Below the pieces are notes generated by a model. That model had not been told where the DNA came from, did no database searches, and saw only the letters and a program-made list of their open reading frames with translations. Positions 24,737 through 33,470 of a DNA stretch of 64,000 nt are shown piece after piece; position 1 is the stretch's first letter; each line of letters opens with the position of its first letter. A program made the position numbers and the translations under genes. The DNA comes from Paenibacillus sp. FSL H3-0469 (lineage in GTDB: Bacteria > Bacillota > Bacilli > Paenibacillales > Paenibacillaceae): positions 6,076,001 through 6,140,000 of the forward strand of contig NZ_CP150302.1 of the NCBI RefSeq assembly GCF_038051945.1, in the 5' to 3' direction.

Positions 24737-26317
24737 TTACCGGAACGAAGTCACGAGACTGGAGAACAGTGTGCGGACATCGTTCTGGTAGGCATTGATC
24801 GGCTCTACCGGACGGTTCACGTCGAACAGGGTGTAGACGGCGATGCGGGCGGCACGGACTGAGTATTCTTCTGTGAAAACGATATCGTCCGGGATCTCGC
24901 AGTATTGGCCGATAAAGGCTAGATTGGTTGAGCCTTCAGGCACCACCCGCGGCCGGTCGCTGTTCAGGCGCGGCATGAACTGGGAGGTGATATACGGCAT
25001 CATGCAGGGAATACAGTTGGCGGTAGCCATGATCTCTTCCTTATGCGCCTCGAAGTGCAGATGTCCGATCAGCTCCTCCATAATCTCCTCGCCGGTACAG
25101 TCGCACATTTTTTTGTGTACATAATCGCCGACCTTGTCCGGGTACAGGCCATATCCCCAGAAGACCTTGACATGCTCCGGCTGATTGCGGAAATGCGGCT
25201 GGAACGCCAGTACGACCGACATGAACCAACTGGAATCCTTGAACGTTACGAGTGCGCCGGTTCCGGCCCGGTTGCGGGTGAACTTCTCCATCAGGTCGAA
25301 GAATTTCGAGTCCTGGAAGGTCACCGTGAAGGATTCCCATTTGGATTCATCCACATGATCGTCGAAGGAAGAAGGATTACCGAGACCCGGCTTCTTCGCG
25401 GCGATCGTCTCCCACAGCTTCCATGAGCTGCCCTTACCGTTCATCCCGGGAGCGGAGGTCATCGATCCGAGGCTGGAGCCTTCGGTCATCGAGCCGTTCG
25501 TCACAATTACGCGGTCGCCTTCATGAACCTGAATCGTGTCCTCCACGCCATCGCGGACCACCTTCATCGCTGTTACAGTAATGCCGTCGCCTTCTTTGAA
25601 TTCCAGATCGGTTACGGTACATTTCAAGGTGAAATCTACGCCCAGCGGCTCCAGATATTGATGCAGCGGCAGAATGATGGAATCATATTGGTTATAGGGG
25701 GTACGAGTTACGCCTTCAAGCGTTTGAATTCTAGGGAACTCGTGCATGAAGCGGAGCATATAACGCTTGAACTCAACCGCACTATGCCAAGGCTGGAAGG
25801 CAAATGTGGTTGCCCACATGTACCAGAAGTTCGTCGTGAAGAAATGCGGTCCGAACCAGTCGTTAATCCGCAAGGTGCCCAGGGCTGGCTCCGGCGTAAT
25901 GACCAGCTTGCCCAGGGCCAGGCGGTCTGCCATATCGAAGCCCATGGAGGTGACATCCTGAACCTCACCCTTGCTGTTGATCAGCCGTGCCTGGCCGCGG
26001 GTCGGATTGGACTCGTCGAATTGAACGATTTCTTCCCGCAGCGTCATACCCGGCTGGTCAATGGACGGAATGGTACTTAACAGCTCCCACAGATTCTCAT
26101 AGGTCTCATCGTTCAGCATCCGGCCGCCGCGAATGACATATCCATGCTCTGCATCGCCGGCACCGTCATTGCTGCCGCCAAGGATCTTCATCTCTTCAAT
26201 AATGTGAATGTTCTGTCCGGGAAAATTGCAGTCTCTAACCAGATAGGCCGCACCCGCAAGGGATGCAATGCCACCGCCTACGAAATATACCTGCTCGTTA
26301 CCGTACTCTTTTTTCAC
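24737..26317 (-). CDS. ohyA: Oleate hydratase (MCRA family)
   Basis: OhyA adds water to the cis-9 double bond of oleic and related unsaturated fatty acids to give 10-hydroxy fatty acids. It is an FAD enzyme linked to detoxification of host or plant fatty acids. The 526-residue protein starts with the dinucleotide fold VYFVGGGIASLAGAAYLVRD and then has HIIEEMKILGGSNDGAG and VIRGGRMLNDETYENLW, all hallmark wording of the family; length is slightly below the usual 560-590. The start is GTG 26317 with GGAGGCGG upstream. A TetR gene lies 160 bases upstream on the same strand and is a plausible fatty-acid-responsive regulator. Confidence 0.94.
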   Translation of the reverse strand: MKKEYGNEQVYFVGGGIASLAGAAYLVRDCNFPGQNIHIIEEMKILGGSNDGAGDAEHGYVIRGGRMLNDETYENLWELLSTIPSIDQPGMTLREEIVQFDESNPTRGQARLINSKGEVQDVTSMGFDMADRLALGKLVITPEPALGTLRINDWFGPHFFTTNFWYMWATTFAFQPWHSAVEFKRYMLRFMHEFPRIQTLEGVTRTPYNQYDSIILPLHQYLEPLGVDFTLKCTVTDLEFKEGDGITVTAMKVVRDGVEDTIQVHEGDRVIVTNGSMTEGSSLGSMTSAPGMNGKGSSWKLWETIAAKKPGLGNPSSFDDHVDESKWESFTVTFQDSKFFDLMEKFTRNRAGTGALVTFKDSSWFMSVVLAFQPHFRNQPEHVKVFWGYGLYPDKVGDYVHKKMCDCTGEEIMEELIGHLHFEAHKEEIMATANCIPCMMPYITSQFMPRLNSDRPRVVPEGSTNLAFIGQYCEIPDDIVFTEEYSVRAARIAVYTLFDVNRPVEPINAYQNDVRTLFSSLVTSFR

Positions 26318-26478
26318 TGATTACCGCCTCCATAGATTTGCTTGAATACTGGACCTGAACCGAGTGTAATCCAGTCCCGCTCTGGAGGGTATCATCAAAG
26401 CGCTTGATCTGTATAAAATTTGGACATATGGAACAAAGTGTAACGTTTTTGGGCAGAAAAAAAGCCGCAGCCCTGAGG

Positions 26479-27057
26479 TTACGACAAAATGTTCTCATAT
26501 TTATGCAGCGCCTTCAGGAAGTTTCCTTCAATCAGGACGCTCAGCTTCTCAATCATCGGCCCCGGCGGCTCCTGCATCCCGTCCTGCATCCACTGAATGA
26601 TCAGTCCGGTGAAGGCCAGTGTGTAAAAGTTTGCGATGAACCGCTTATCCGATGTCCCGACATTCAGCCCGGCGGCCAGCTCGTTGATGACGCCCATGAC
26701 GAGATCACTCGTCACCTCATACAGATACGCGTCCAGATGCCTCCGCCCGAGGGAGTCCAAGGTGTTGCAGCAGAACGCCTTATTGTTCTCGATATAGCAG
26801 AATATCCGGTAGAATCCGTCGGTCCAAGTACTGTAGCTGCGGTACTGGGCAATGCTCTCGACAGCCTCCGTCTTGTAGATCCAGCCCAGCAAATCATAGA
26901 TATCCTGAAAATGATAATAAAAGGTCTGCCGGTTCACGCCGCAATCCTCGACCAGATGCCGGACAGAGATTTTGTTCAGCGGAAGATGGGCCATCAGGTC
27001 CTTGAGCGAGCGGGCGAGCGCATTTTTGGTCAGCAGGGAATTGGACATAAGGGTCAT
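26479..27057 (-). CDS. TetR family regulator, probable regulator of oleate hydratase
   Basis: A 192-residue TetR protein with helix-turn-helix VRHLVEDCGVNRQTFYYHFQDIYDLL and a C-terminal region like that of DhaS-type regulators. Two starts are possible (27057 and 27048): AGGAG is slightly too close to one and too far from the other. It lies directly upstream of ohyA on the same strand, and a small membrane protein gene is 16 bases upstream, so the three may form one unit. The regulatory link is inference from position. Confidence 0.88.
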   Translation of the reverse strand: MTLMSNSLLTKNALARSLKDLMAHLPLNKISVRHLVEDCGVNRQTFYYHFQDIYDLLGWIYKTEAVESIAQYRSYSTWTDGFYRIFCYIENNKAFCCNTLDSLGRRHLDAYLYEVTSDLVMGVINELAAGLNVGTSDKRFIANFYTLAFTGLIIQWMQDGMQEPPGPMIEKLSVLIEGNFLKALHKYENILS

Positions 27058-27073
27058 CAGCTCCTAACAGGAA

Positions 27074-27469
27074 TCAGCGTGTGCGCCAATAGTGTATCAG
27101 CAGGCGGCCGCCCTCGGCGATCAGACCCAGAGCGAAGCCGCCTGCTGTAAACAGGCCGAAGGACAGAAAGCCCGCAAGATCCTCGAAGCCCGACATCTCA
27201 CGGTAAGTATACAGGTACATCAGGAAGAGTCCCGCGACAGTTCCAGCAGTTGAGAAAATCCACACAAGCCGTGCACCCAACCAGCCGAATCCGTTGACTA
27301 CACCGGAGATGACAAGGGCAAGGATAGCCCAGCGTAGGGCAAGAATAGAGTTGAAAGGCTCACCTAACCACATATACCGGTGCAGAATCAGCAACAGCCA
27401 CAGCAGCAGCGCGTAACCGGCAGACCATGCCAGCCAGCGGCCCGTCCGGGCAGGAGGCAGGAAATTCAT
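27074..27469 (-). CDS. Unrecognised small membrane protein (four segments)
   Basis: A 131-residue protein with four hydrophobic segments (about residues 14-30, 40-58, 65-86 and 98-120) and a basic C-terminus ending HYWRTR. No family is recognised. GGTGAG precedes the ATG. It lies 16 bases upstream of the TetR gene on the same strand and about 25 bases after another unknown gene, so cotranscription is likely. Confidence 0.7.
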   Translation of the reverse strand: MNFLPPARTGRWLAWSAGYALLLWLLLILHRYMWLGEPFNSILALRWAILALVISGVVNGFGWLGARLVWIFSTAGTVAGLFLMYLYTYREMSGFEDLAGFLSFGLFTAGGFALGLIAEGGRLLIHYWRTR

Positions 27470-27493
27470 TATCAGCTCACCCCATGTATAGCG

Positions 27494-28009
27494 TTATACC
27501 TCTTCCAGTTCTTCGGCGCTCTGCAGCAGGAACTTCAAGAGGTTCGGAAGGTCTTCCATTTGCTCTTCGGTAATTTGCCGTTTGAATTGCAGTTCAACAC
27601 AGTTATTGTACGTATCCTCCGTCTGTCCATAGCGGAAGCTGAGCGATTGCACAGGCTGGAATTCAGGTCCCCAGATTCGGGTCAGAATCTCTTCAATGTC
27701 CGGGCACTGCTCATTTACATCCTCAATCTCCAGATAAAAGCGTAAGAAAAGACTGCACCCCGGGTCGCTGCCCGGCGTCTCCAGAATCTCATCTCCGAGG
27801 TCCTTCACTGTGGACTGGAGCAGAATCTCGGACGTCACATTCAGGCCTCCGGTCAGCTTGAACGCGAGGCTGAATTCCCGCGACATCAAAGCGAGATTGA
27901 GAGAATCGGACCGGTCCGTTACAACTAGAATCCCATCCAGATTATCGTAGTCATAGATCTGGTTCTCCAGGGCGATTTTGATATTGTCAAAAACAGTCGG
28001 GTGGAACAA
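27494..28009 (-). CDS. Unrecognised cytoplasmic protein (TTG start)
   Basis: A 171-residue acidic, soluble protein with no motif I recognise. It has a regular mix of strands and helices (DNLDGILVVTDRSDSLNLAL near the start, CSLFLRFYLEIEDVNEQCP in the middle) and an acidic helix at the end (LLKFLLQSAEELEEV). The frame is open to GTG 28018, but the site AAGGTG overlaps that codon and lies six bases before TTG 28009, which is preferred. It could be a conserved Paenibacillus protein; no function is proposed. Confidence 0.7.
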   Translation of the reverse strand: MFHPTVFDNIKIALENQIYDYDNLDGILVVTDRSDSLNLALMSREFSLAFKLTGGLNVTSEILLQSTVKDLGDEILETPGSDPGCSLFLRFYLEIEDVNEQCPDIEEILTRIWGPEFQPVQSLSFRYGQTEDTYNNCVELQFKRQITEEQMEDLPNLLKFLLQSAEELEEV

Positions 28010-28076
28010 GAGCGGCACCTTCTATCGTTTCTCTATATTATATAATGATCTGCTGCCGGCATTCCCGGCTTAGGAA

Positions 28077-29048
28077 TTAGTTCGTAGGTGCCGGTGCCGT
28101 GTATTTCAGAAAAGTCTTCGGAATCGCGCTCTCAAACGTCAGGATTTCACCGGTAGTGGGATGGACGAACGAGAGCACACGGGCATGCAGGCCCAGACGG
28201 CCGACTGCCTTGGTCTCTGCGCCGTACTTCTTGTCCCCGGCAATCGGATGGCCGATGTCGGACATGTGGACACGGATCTGATTCTTCCGTCCGGTCTCCA
28301 GATGCACCTCCAGCAGGGAGAAGTGGCGGTTCGCCTGGATCAGCTTATAGCGGGTTACGGCATGCAGCCCGTCTCCCTCATGCGGACTGGAGTACATCTT
28401 CAGCGTCGAGGTCTCCTTCAGCCAGGAGCTGATCGTGCCTTCAGATCTCTTCACAGCGCCTTCGACCAGAGCCACGTAGGAGCGTTCCTTGACGGTCTCC
28501 TTCCAGCTGTTCTGGAGGGACTGCTGAATCGCCTCGCTGCGGGCAAACATCATGACGCCCGAGGTATCCCGGTCCAGCCGGTGCACCACATAGACGCGGT
28601 TTTTCGGGTTGCTCAGGCGGACATGCTCCATCAGCTGGCGGTAAGCCGTCAGTTCATTGTCTTCTCCGGTAGCGATGGACAGGAGTCCCGCATCCTTCTG
28701 AATCACGATAATATCGTCGTCCTCATGGACAATGGTCAGTCCCAGCAGCTCCTTGGCTTCAGCAGGCTTCTCCTGGTCAATCGTCACGGTCTGTCCGGGA
28801 TGGAGCTGATGGTTATGCTTAGTCACAGGCTTGCCGTTCACAGCAACCTGCCCGCGGGAGAGCATGGATTTGATCGAGTTGCGCCCCTTATTCGTAATTG
28901 TCTTCAGCAGAAAAGCAAGCAGCTCCGCAGGCTCCGCTACTGTATAGGATTTGGGTGCAGCTGCCGGCTTGGCCGGGGCTCCGGATCTTGCTCCCTGTTT
29001 ATGGTTAGAGGTTCTGTTCCCCTGATTTCTGGTTCTTCTTGTATTCAT
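28077..29048 (-). CDS. RluA-family pseudouridine synthase
   Basis: A 323-residue RNA pseudouridine synthase. A basic, Gly/Pro-rich N-terminal extension of about 35 residues is followed by an S4 RNA-binding domain (NKGRNSIKSMLSRGQVAVNG) and the catalytic domain, with VVHRLDRDTSGVMMFARS (catalytic Asp), ETGRKNQIRVHMSDIGHPI and GDKKYG. It converts uridine to pseudouridine in rRNA or tRNA; the target site cannot be inferred. GGAG upstream of the ATG supports the start. Confidence 0.92.
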   Translation of the reverse strand: MNTRRTRNQGNRTSNHKQGARSGAPAKPAAAPKSYTVAEPAELLAFLLKTITNKGRNSIKSMLSRGQVAVNGKPVTKHNHQLHPGQTVTIDQEKPAEAKELLGLTIVHEDDDIIVIQKDAGLLSIATGEDNELTAYRQLMEHVRLSNPKNRVYVVHRLDRDTSGVMMFARSEAIQQSLQNSWKETVKERSYVALVEGAVKRSEGTISSWLKETSTLKMYSSPHEGDGLHAVTRYKLIQANRHFSLLEVHLETGRKNQIRVHMSDIGHPIAGDKKYGAETKAVGRLGLHARVLSFVHPTTGEILTFESAIPKTFLKYTAPAPTN

Positions 29049-29128
29049 GACCGCATTCTCCGTCCTTTAATAGGTTACTCCTCAATATACCATGGGCCGT
29101 GAAGAAATACTACGGACGTAAGCGGCAG

Positions 29129-29314
29129 CTAGATATAGAGGAGCAGGCCGATACAGATCATCAGGGAGAGCAAGATATAGCTCCAGGCCACGACTCTGGC
29201 GTACTTTTTCTCCCGGTGCCAGCCCCGGTTACTGTAAATTCGGATATCCACCACCAACAGGAGCATGGCCGAGACCAACATTATCCCGGCTAGGCTTCCT
29301 AGCAACCGGATCAT
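29129..29314 (-). CDS. Small two-segment membrane protein at the end of the germination operon
   Basis: A 61-residue protein with two membrane segments (LGSLAGIMLVSAMLLLVVDI and ARVVAWSYILLSLMICIGLL) joined by a short basic stretch. A strong GGAGGAGGAAG site precedes the ATG. It follows the gerC-type gene by 42 bases. Some germination receptor operons carry a small D subunit with two membrane helices; this could be one, but the sequence match is not strong enough to be sure. Confidence 0.65.
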   Translation of the reverse strand: MIRLLGSLAGIMLVSAMLLLVVDIRIYSNRGWHREKKYARVVAWSYILLSLMICIGLLLYI

Positions 29315-29356
29315 ACGCTTCCTCCTCCTTCAACAGATACTTGTATAGGCGGATGC

Positions 29357-30580
29357 TTAGTCATGCTTGAGGCCCACTCTGCGGATATGCAGAGTCAGTC
29401 TGATCTCTACACCAACACTGCTGTACAGGCTCTCCCAGTCGTTTTTGCCGTGGATGTGTTCCCTCCAGTAGGCGGGATGATGGCTTCGGATCTGTTCACC
29501 CATACCAAAAATATCAGAGTGGTCCTTCTGGGTCTGCTTCACCAGCCCGTGCAGCACCGTCTGGATCTGCTCTTCGAAGTCCTGTTCGATCTCATGCAGC
29601 TTCTGCGGGGAGTTGACGGGAACATCACTGCTGTAATGCTCGTCCAGATCCCCTTCCAGGAAGATGTCATAGGACAAACAGGGCTTGCCGTCCTTGATAT
29701 AGCTCCGGGTGCGGGTGAAGCGTTCATTGATCTTGGTCATGACAATCCCGAGCTCCTGCGTACGGAGCAGAGTGGAATAGCCGCCGGGGTCCATCCCCTG
29801 CATCGCCATGAACCCGCCGATCTCAATCGGGGCCGTTTTGCCCGCCATCCGGCCGCCGCTGAAATAAGCCAGCCCTGCAATGAGGATATTATCCTTGTTT
29901 CGCAGTGCCACATAAGGCAGATAAGCGCTTTGGCCCCACCTGGAATCCGCTGACCAGAAGGTGCCGATATAATCCCGGGGGAATTTGCCGGAGGAGACGG
30001 ACTTCTCCATCATGGACAAAATATAAAGAGTAGGCACACGCTGCAGCGGCGGGTTCACATCCATGAAGGCGGAAGCACGGCCCTCGGAGACGAGCAGCCA
30101 GGTTCTGCGCCGGATTTCCGGGTTGCGCCGCAGATAATCATTTAGCTCGGCAAGGCTGCCCCGGGCAATTTCCTCGCTGATGATGATGATCCGCAGGTGA
30201 ACCAGATAACGCGGGTCGGCAATCTGCTGCTGCAGATTATTCATGGCATCGTCGAGGGAGATGCCGCGCACGCTGACTACCCAGACGGGACTGGTTTTGC
30301 CTTCCCCTGCGCTGCCGCCGGTGCCGGGGCCCAGCGGGACTCTGCCCGGGACGGCAATCTGGGCGGTGACACTGATCATCTCCGTAGGCAGAGAGTTATC
30401 ATGGATGTGAGTCACCCGGTCTTCTTTTTGCGTATCGTCTGCAGGGATTTTGTCAATGGATAAGCCGAGAACCAGCGCACGGTCCTCAATCTCCACCTGA
30501 TCCCAGCATCCGCTGAGCAGGGGGGTGGCTATCGCCAGCAATAGGAGAAGGGCGAGTGTGCGCGGTAGCTGTATATTCAT
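29357..30580 (-). CDS. Spore germination receptor C subunit (Ger(x)C lipoprotein)
   Basis: A 407-residue lipoprotein of the Ger(x)C family, outer component of the nutrient germinant receptor in the spore inner membrane. The signal peptide ends with the lipobox LLSGC, followed at once by the family signature WDQVEIEDRALVLGLSID. Later typical wording includes RYLVHLRIIIISEEIA, LAELNDYLRRNPEIRRRTWL, and a C-terminal domain ending in SVGVEIRLTLHIRRVG. Its ATG overlaps the stop codon of the B-subunit gene by four bases (ATGA), so it is translationally coupled. Confidence 0.92.
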   Translation of the reverse strand: MNIQLPRTLALLLLLAIATPLLSGCWDQVEIEDRALVLGLSIDKIPADDTQKEDRVTHIHDNSLPTEMISVTAQIAVPGRVPLGPGTGGSAGEGKTSPVWVVSVRGISLDDAMNNLQQQIADPRYLVHLRIIIISEEIARGSLAELNDYLRRNPEIRRRTWLLVSEGRASAFMDVNPPLQRVPTLYILSMMEKSVSSGKFPRDYIGTFWSADSRWGQSAYLPYVALRNKDNILIAGLAYFSGGRMAGKTAPIEIGGFMAMQGMDPGGYSTLLRTQELGIVMTKINERFTRTRSYIKDGKPCLSYDIFLEGDLDEHYSSDVPVNSPQKLHEIEQDFEEQIQTVLHGLVKQTQKDHSDIFGMGEQIRSHHPAYWREHIHGKNDWESLYSSVGVEIRLTLHIRRVGLKHD

Positions 30581-31674
30581 GAGGTCACCTTCTTCCTGTG
30601 GCGTCTAAGCAGATAGACCGTCCATAACAGCAGAGGATAGCCGAACATCAGCATCATGCCGGCATTGCCGAGGTGAAGGGCCCACCGGTAAGATTCGAAC
30701 ACATTTGAAGGCAGCATAGCCAGGATGAACACCACCGGCAGCAGAATCGTGGAGGCCATCCGCTGGTCGCGGAACCGCAGCAGCTTGTGCAGCAGATAGG
30801 CAGATATGTAATAAGTGGTGTAGATCGTCGTGTAGACAGAGATGACCCAGATAATAATGAAGATAGCATCCAGCCGCTCCAGGAATCCCTCGCCAAAAGC
30901 CGCCGAACGGGCCATCTCCAAGGTAGGGTAGATCAGCAGCTTGGTCTCTTCGGCACCGAATATCCCTACAGAGGCAATGACGATCAGCACGTAGATTGCT
31001 CCCGACAGGAAGATGGCCCAGGCCCCCGCACGAACCGCATGCCCGGGCTTCTCCATGAATGGAATCAGCAGCACGATGACGAAGGAGCTTTGGAACAGAT
31101 AGGTGGCATCCCGCGCTCCTTTCCAGAACTGGAAGCTTGGGGGCATCAGGACAGGCTGCAGATTGAGCATATCCACATTTTTGAGCGAGAGCAGAATGGT
31201 GACCAGAATAGAGCCGGTAATCAGCGGCAGATAGAAGAAGTGGATATAGGAGAACTTCACAACGTTGCGCCTGGAGGACAGCAGACTGATGAGCAGCATC
31301 AGGAAGATGGTTGCTTCGATCGGTGTTTTTTTGTACAGCACGGTTGTGGCAACATCCCCGAATTGGCGTACGGTGAGACCGGTGAGTACAATGAACAGCA
31401 GCATAATTACCACAGTGAAAATAGCAGCAAGCGGGCGTCCGATCAGGCGGCGGCTGAACACAAACAGGGTCTCCTGCGGAAACCGCTGGCAGAGGGAGGC
31501 CAGCAGCCAGTAGCTGATGAAGGAGAACAGTACACCGCAGAGCGCAACAAGGGGAGCGCTGCTGTTGCCTGCTTCGGTCATATAACGCGGGAAGCTGAGG
31601 ATGCCCACTCCGATAATGGTGCTGGTGATCACGGCTGCTGCGCGCAGAGTCGTAATCTGGCGCGGATTATTCAT
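30577..31674 (-). CDS. Spore germination receptor B subunit (GerAB-type permease)
   Basis: A 365-residue membrane protein with about ten segments, of the GerAB/APC-like family that binds the germinant. The start region ITTLRAAAVITSTIIGVGIL then FPRYMTEAGNSSAPLVAL is typical. The frame is open to 31755 within gerA, but ATG 31674 lies nine bases after AGGGAG and gives the usual family length. It overlaps the A-subunit gene by eight bases and the C-subunit gene by four, forming a tight A-B-C operon. Expression is expected in the forespore (SigG), though no promoter was identified with confidence. Confidence 0.92.
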   Translation of the reverse strand: MNNPRQITTLRAAAVITSTIIGVGILSFPRYMTEAGNSSAPLVALCGVLFSFISYWLLASLCQRFPQETLFVFSRRLIGRPLAAIFTVVIMLLFIVLTGLTVRQFGDVATTVLYKKTPIEATIFLMLLISLLSSRRNVVKFSYIHFFYLPLITGSILVTILLSLKNVDMLNLQPVLMPPSFQFWKGARDATYLFQSSFVIVLLIPFMEKPGHAVRAGAWAIFLSGAIYVLIVIASVGIFGAEETKLLIYPTLEMARSAAFGEGFLERLDAIFIIIWVISVYTTIYTTYYISAYLLHKLLRFRDQRMASTILLPVVFILAMLPSNVFESYRWALHLGNAGMMLMFGYPLLLWTVYLLRRHRKKVTS

Positions 31675-33283
31675 CGGTCTCATCTCCCTGCCTGAGAATC
31701 TGGTCAATCTCTGCGGCTGGCACGCTGCGGGGCAGTCTGTCCGTATCCCGGACATGCAGGAAGCTGGGGCGGCGGCGCATCCACCAGAGCGGCACCCGCA
31801 CCAGCGTATCCTTCAGATCACGCCATTTGCCGGGAATGTAAGGGGACATATAAGGAACGCCGAAGGACTCCAGGAACAAGAGATGATTCAGAATCAAAAT
31901 CGTGCCAATCATGACTCCGTAGAGGCCGAACATACCGGCCAAAAGGATCAGCGGAAACCGCAGCATCCGCAGGGCGATCGCCGCATTGTAGGCGGGAGTG
32001 GCGAACGAGCCGATGGTCGTCAGAGCCACAATGACAACCGTGATCGGACTGGCCAATCCTGCGCCCACGGCAGCCTGTCCGATAACGAGCACGCCCACAA
32101 TAGATAATGCTCCGCCGATCATCTGCGGCAGCCGGATCGTCGCTTCCCGCAGCACCTCCATCGATACCTCCATGATCAGCACCTCCAGCACAGCCGGAAA
32201 CGGCACGCCCGCGCGGCCTCCCGAGATCGCCACAGCGAAATCCGTAGGCAGCAGCTCGGGGTTGAAGGAGATTACAGAGACATATAACGCCGGGAAAAAT
32301 AGTGAGCTGGCCAACGCAATCAGCCGGATGATCCGGATTAGGCTGCCCATAATGAAGCGTTCCGTATAATCATCCACCGTCTGGAAGAACTGGTTGAAGA
32401 GGGCGGGAACAATCAGGGCAAACGGTGAGCCATCGACGAGAATGGCAACCCGTCCTTCCAGAAGGGCGGCCACAGTCTTATCCGGCCGCTCAGTGCTCTG
32501 GACCTGAGGGAAGGGAGAGAGCGGCTGGTCTTCGATGAACTGTTCGATGTATCCGGCATCGAGAATGCCGTCGGTATGAATCAGCGAGATTCGGCGCATG
32601 ACTTCAGCGACCAGACTGCTGTCAGTGACGCTGTCAATGTAACATAGAGCCACCCTTGACTGGGTACGTGCACCTAGCGGGCTGATCTCAATCCTGAAGT
32701 CCGTGCTCTGGAGCCGGTAGCGCAGCAGGGAGAGGTTGTTCTCCAGCTTCTCCACATAGCCTTCACGCGGCCCGCGTATGACCTGCTCTGTCTGCGGCTG
32801 CTCGACCCCGCGCATCTCAATCTGGCGCATTGCCATGCGGAGCGCCTCGGGAATTCCGTCAATCAGCAGAATCAGATCCCCCTTCACGGCGGCTTGGGGG
32901 AGTGCGGACAGATCGGCAGTCGTGGTGCCTTGAGTAACCTGGACGGCAGTACTCCAGATATAATGAATCATTGCGCCCGTATCCTCCGGTACCTCAAGCT
33001 GCGCTGGAGGCGGGGCCATTAACGGTTTCAGTACATGCTCGCGCACCTGCTCCATATTCACGAGTGAGGAGAAGAAGAGCATGGCGGCAGGATACGCCCC
33101 GAAGAGCAGGAAGTCGCGTACGACCAGATCGCCGTTCTCTCCGAGCCTGGCCTGAAGCTCCGGCAGATCGCTCTTCAGCTCTCCTGTCAGCTTGCTTCCG
33201 CCGGCCGGCTCCGGCTCTGGCTCTGGCGGAGAAGCCTGTTGCTTATGTATATAGGAGGCATATTTATCTTTCCAGTCTTGCAA
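31667..33283 (-). CDS. Spore germination receptor A subunit (GerA family, TTG start)
   Basis: A GerA-family protein of about 538 residues: a cytoplasmic N-terminal domain with GARTQSRVALCYIDSVTDSS, the well-conserved VAALLEGRVAILVDGSPFAL, and five or six membrane segments with FPAVLEVLIMEVSMEVLREA. The frame allows ATG 33301, which has no ribosome binding site; AAGGAGG inside that stretch sits eight bases before TTG 33283, which is therefore preferred. It is the first gene of the operon. The receptor would detect a nutrient, and the specific germinant cannot be inferred. Confidence 0.92.
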   Translation of the reverse strand: MQDWKDKYASYIHKQQASPPEPEPEPAGGSKLTGELKSDLPELQARLGENGDLVVRDFLLFGAYPAAMLFFSSLVNMEQVREHVLKPLMAPPPAQLEVPEDTGAMIHYIWSTAVQVTQGTTTADLSALPQAAVKGDLILLIDGIPEALRMAMRQIEMRGVEQPQTEQVIRGPREGYVEKLENNLSLLRYRLQSTDFRIEISPLGARTQSRVALCYIDSVTDSSLVAEVMRRISLIHTDGILDAGYIEQFIEDQPLSPFPQVQSTERPDKTVAALLEGRVAILVDGSPFALIVPALFNQFFQTVDDYTERFIMGSLIRIIRLIALASSLFFPALYVSVISFNPELLPTDFAVAISGGRAGVPFPAVLEVLIMEVSMEVLREATIRLPQMIGGALSIVGVLVIGQAAVGAGLASPITVVIVALTTIGSFATPAYNAAIALRMLRFPLILLAGMFGLYGVMIGTILILNHLLFLESFGVPYMSPYIPGKWRDLKDTLVRVPLWWMRRRPSFLHVRDTDRLPRSVPAAEIDQILRQGDETDE

Positions 33284-33470
33284 ACGGGCGACCTCCTTCA
33301 TGGGGCAGATGGATGAATCTATCTAAAGTGTTGCTTGATCGTAAGGTTTTTATGTAATTTCTATGTGTAAAGTCCGGAAGGAGTGCTATCTTATCTGCTT
33401 CAGGCGGTTGCTTGGCAGCCGGTTGCCCGGTAAACTAAAAGGTAGAAAGCCTTAAGGAGTTTGAATAGAC

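Noticed and set aside
24366..24791. 141-codon plus-strand frame in the gap before oleate hydratase
   Set aside because: It runs through the terminator hairpin and the palindromic repeats and has no ribosome binding site.
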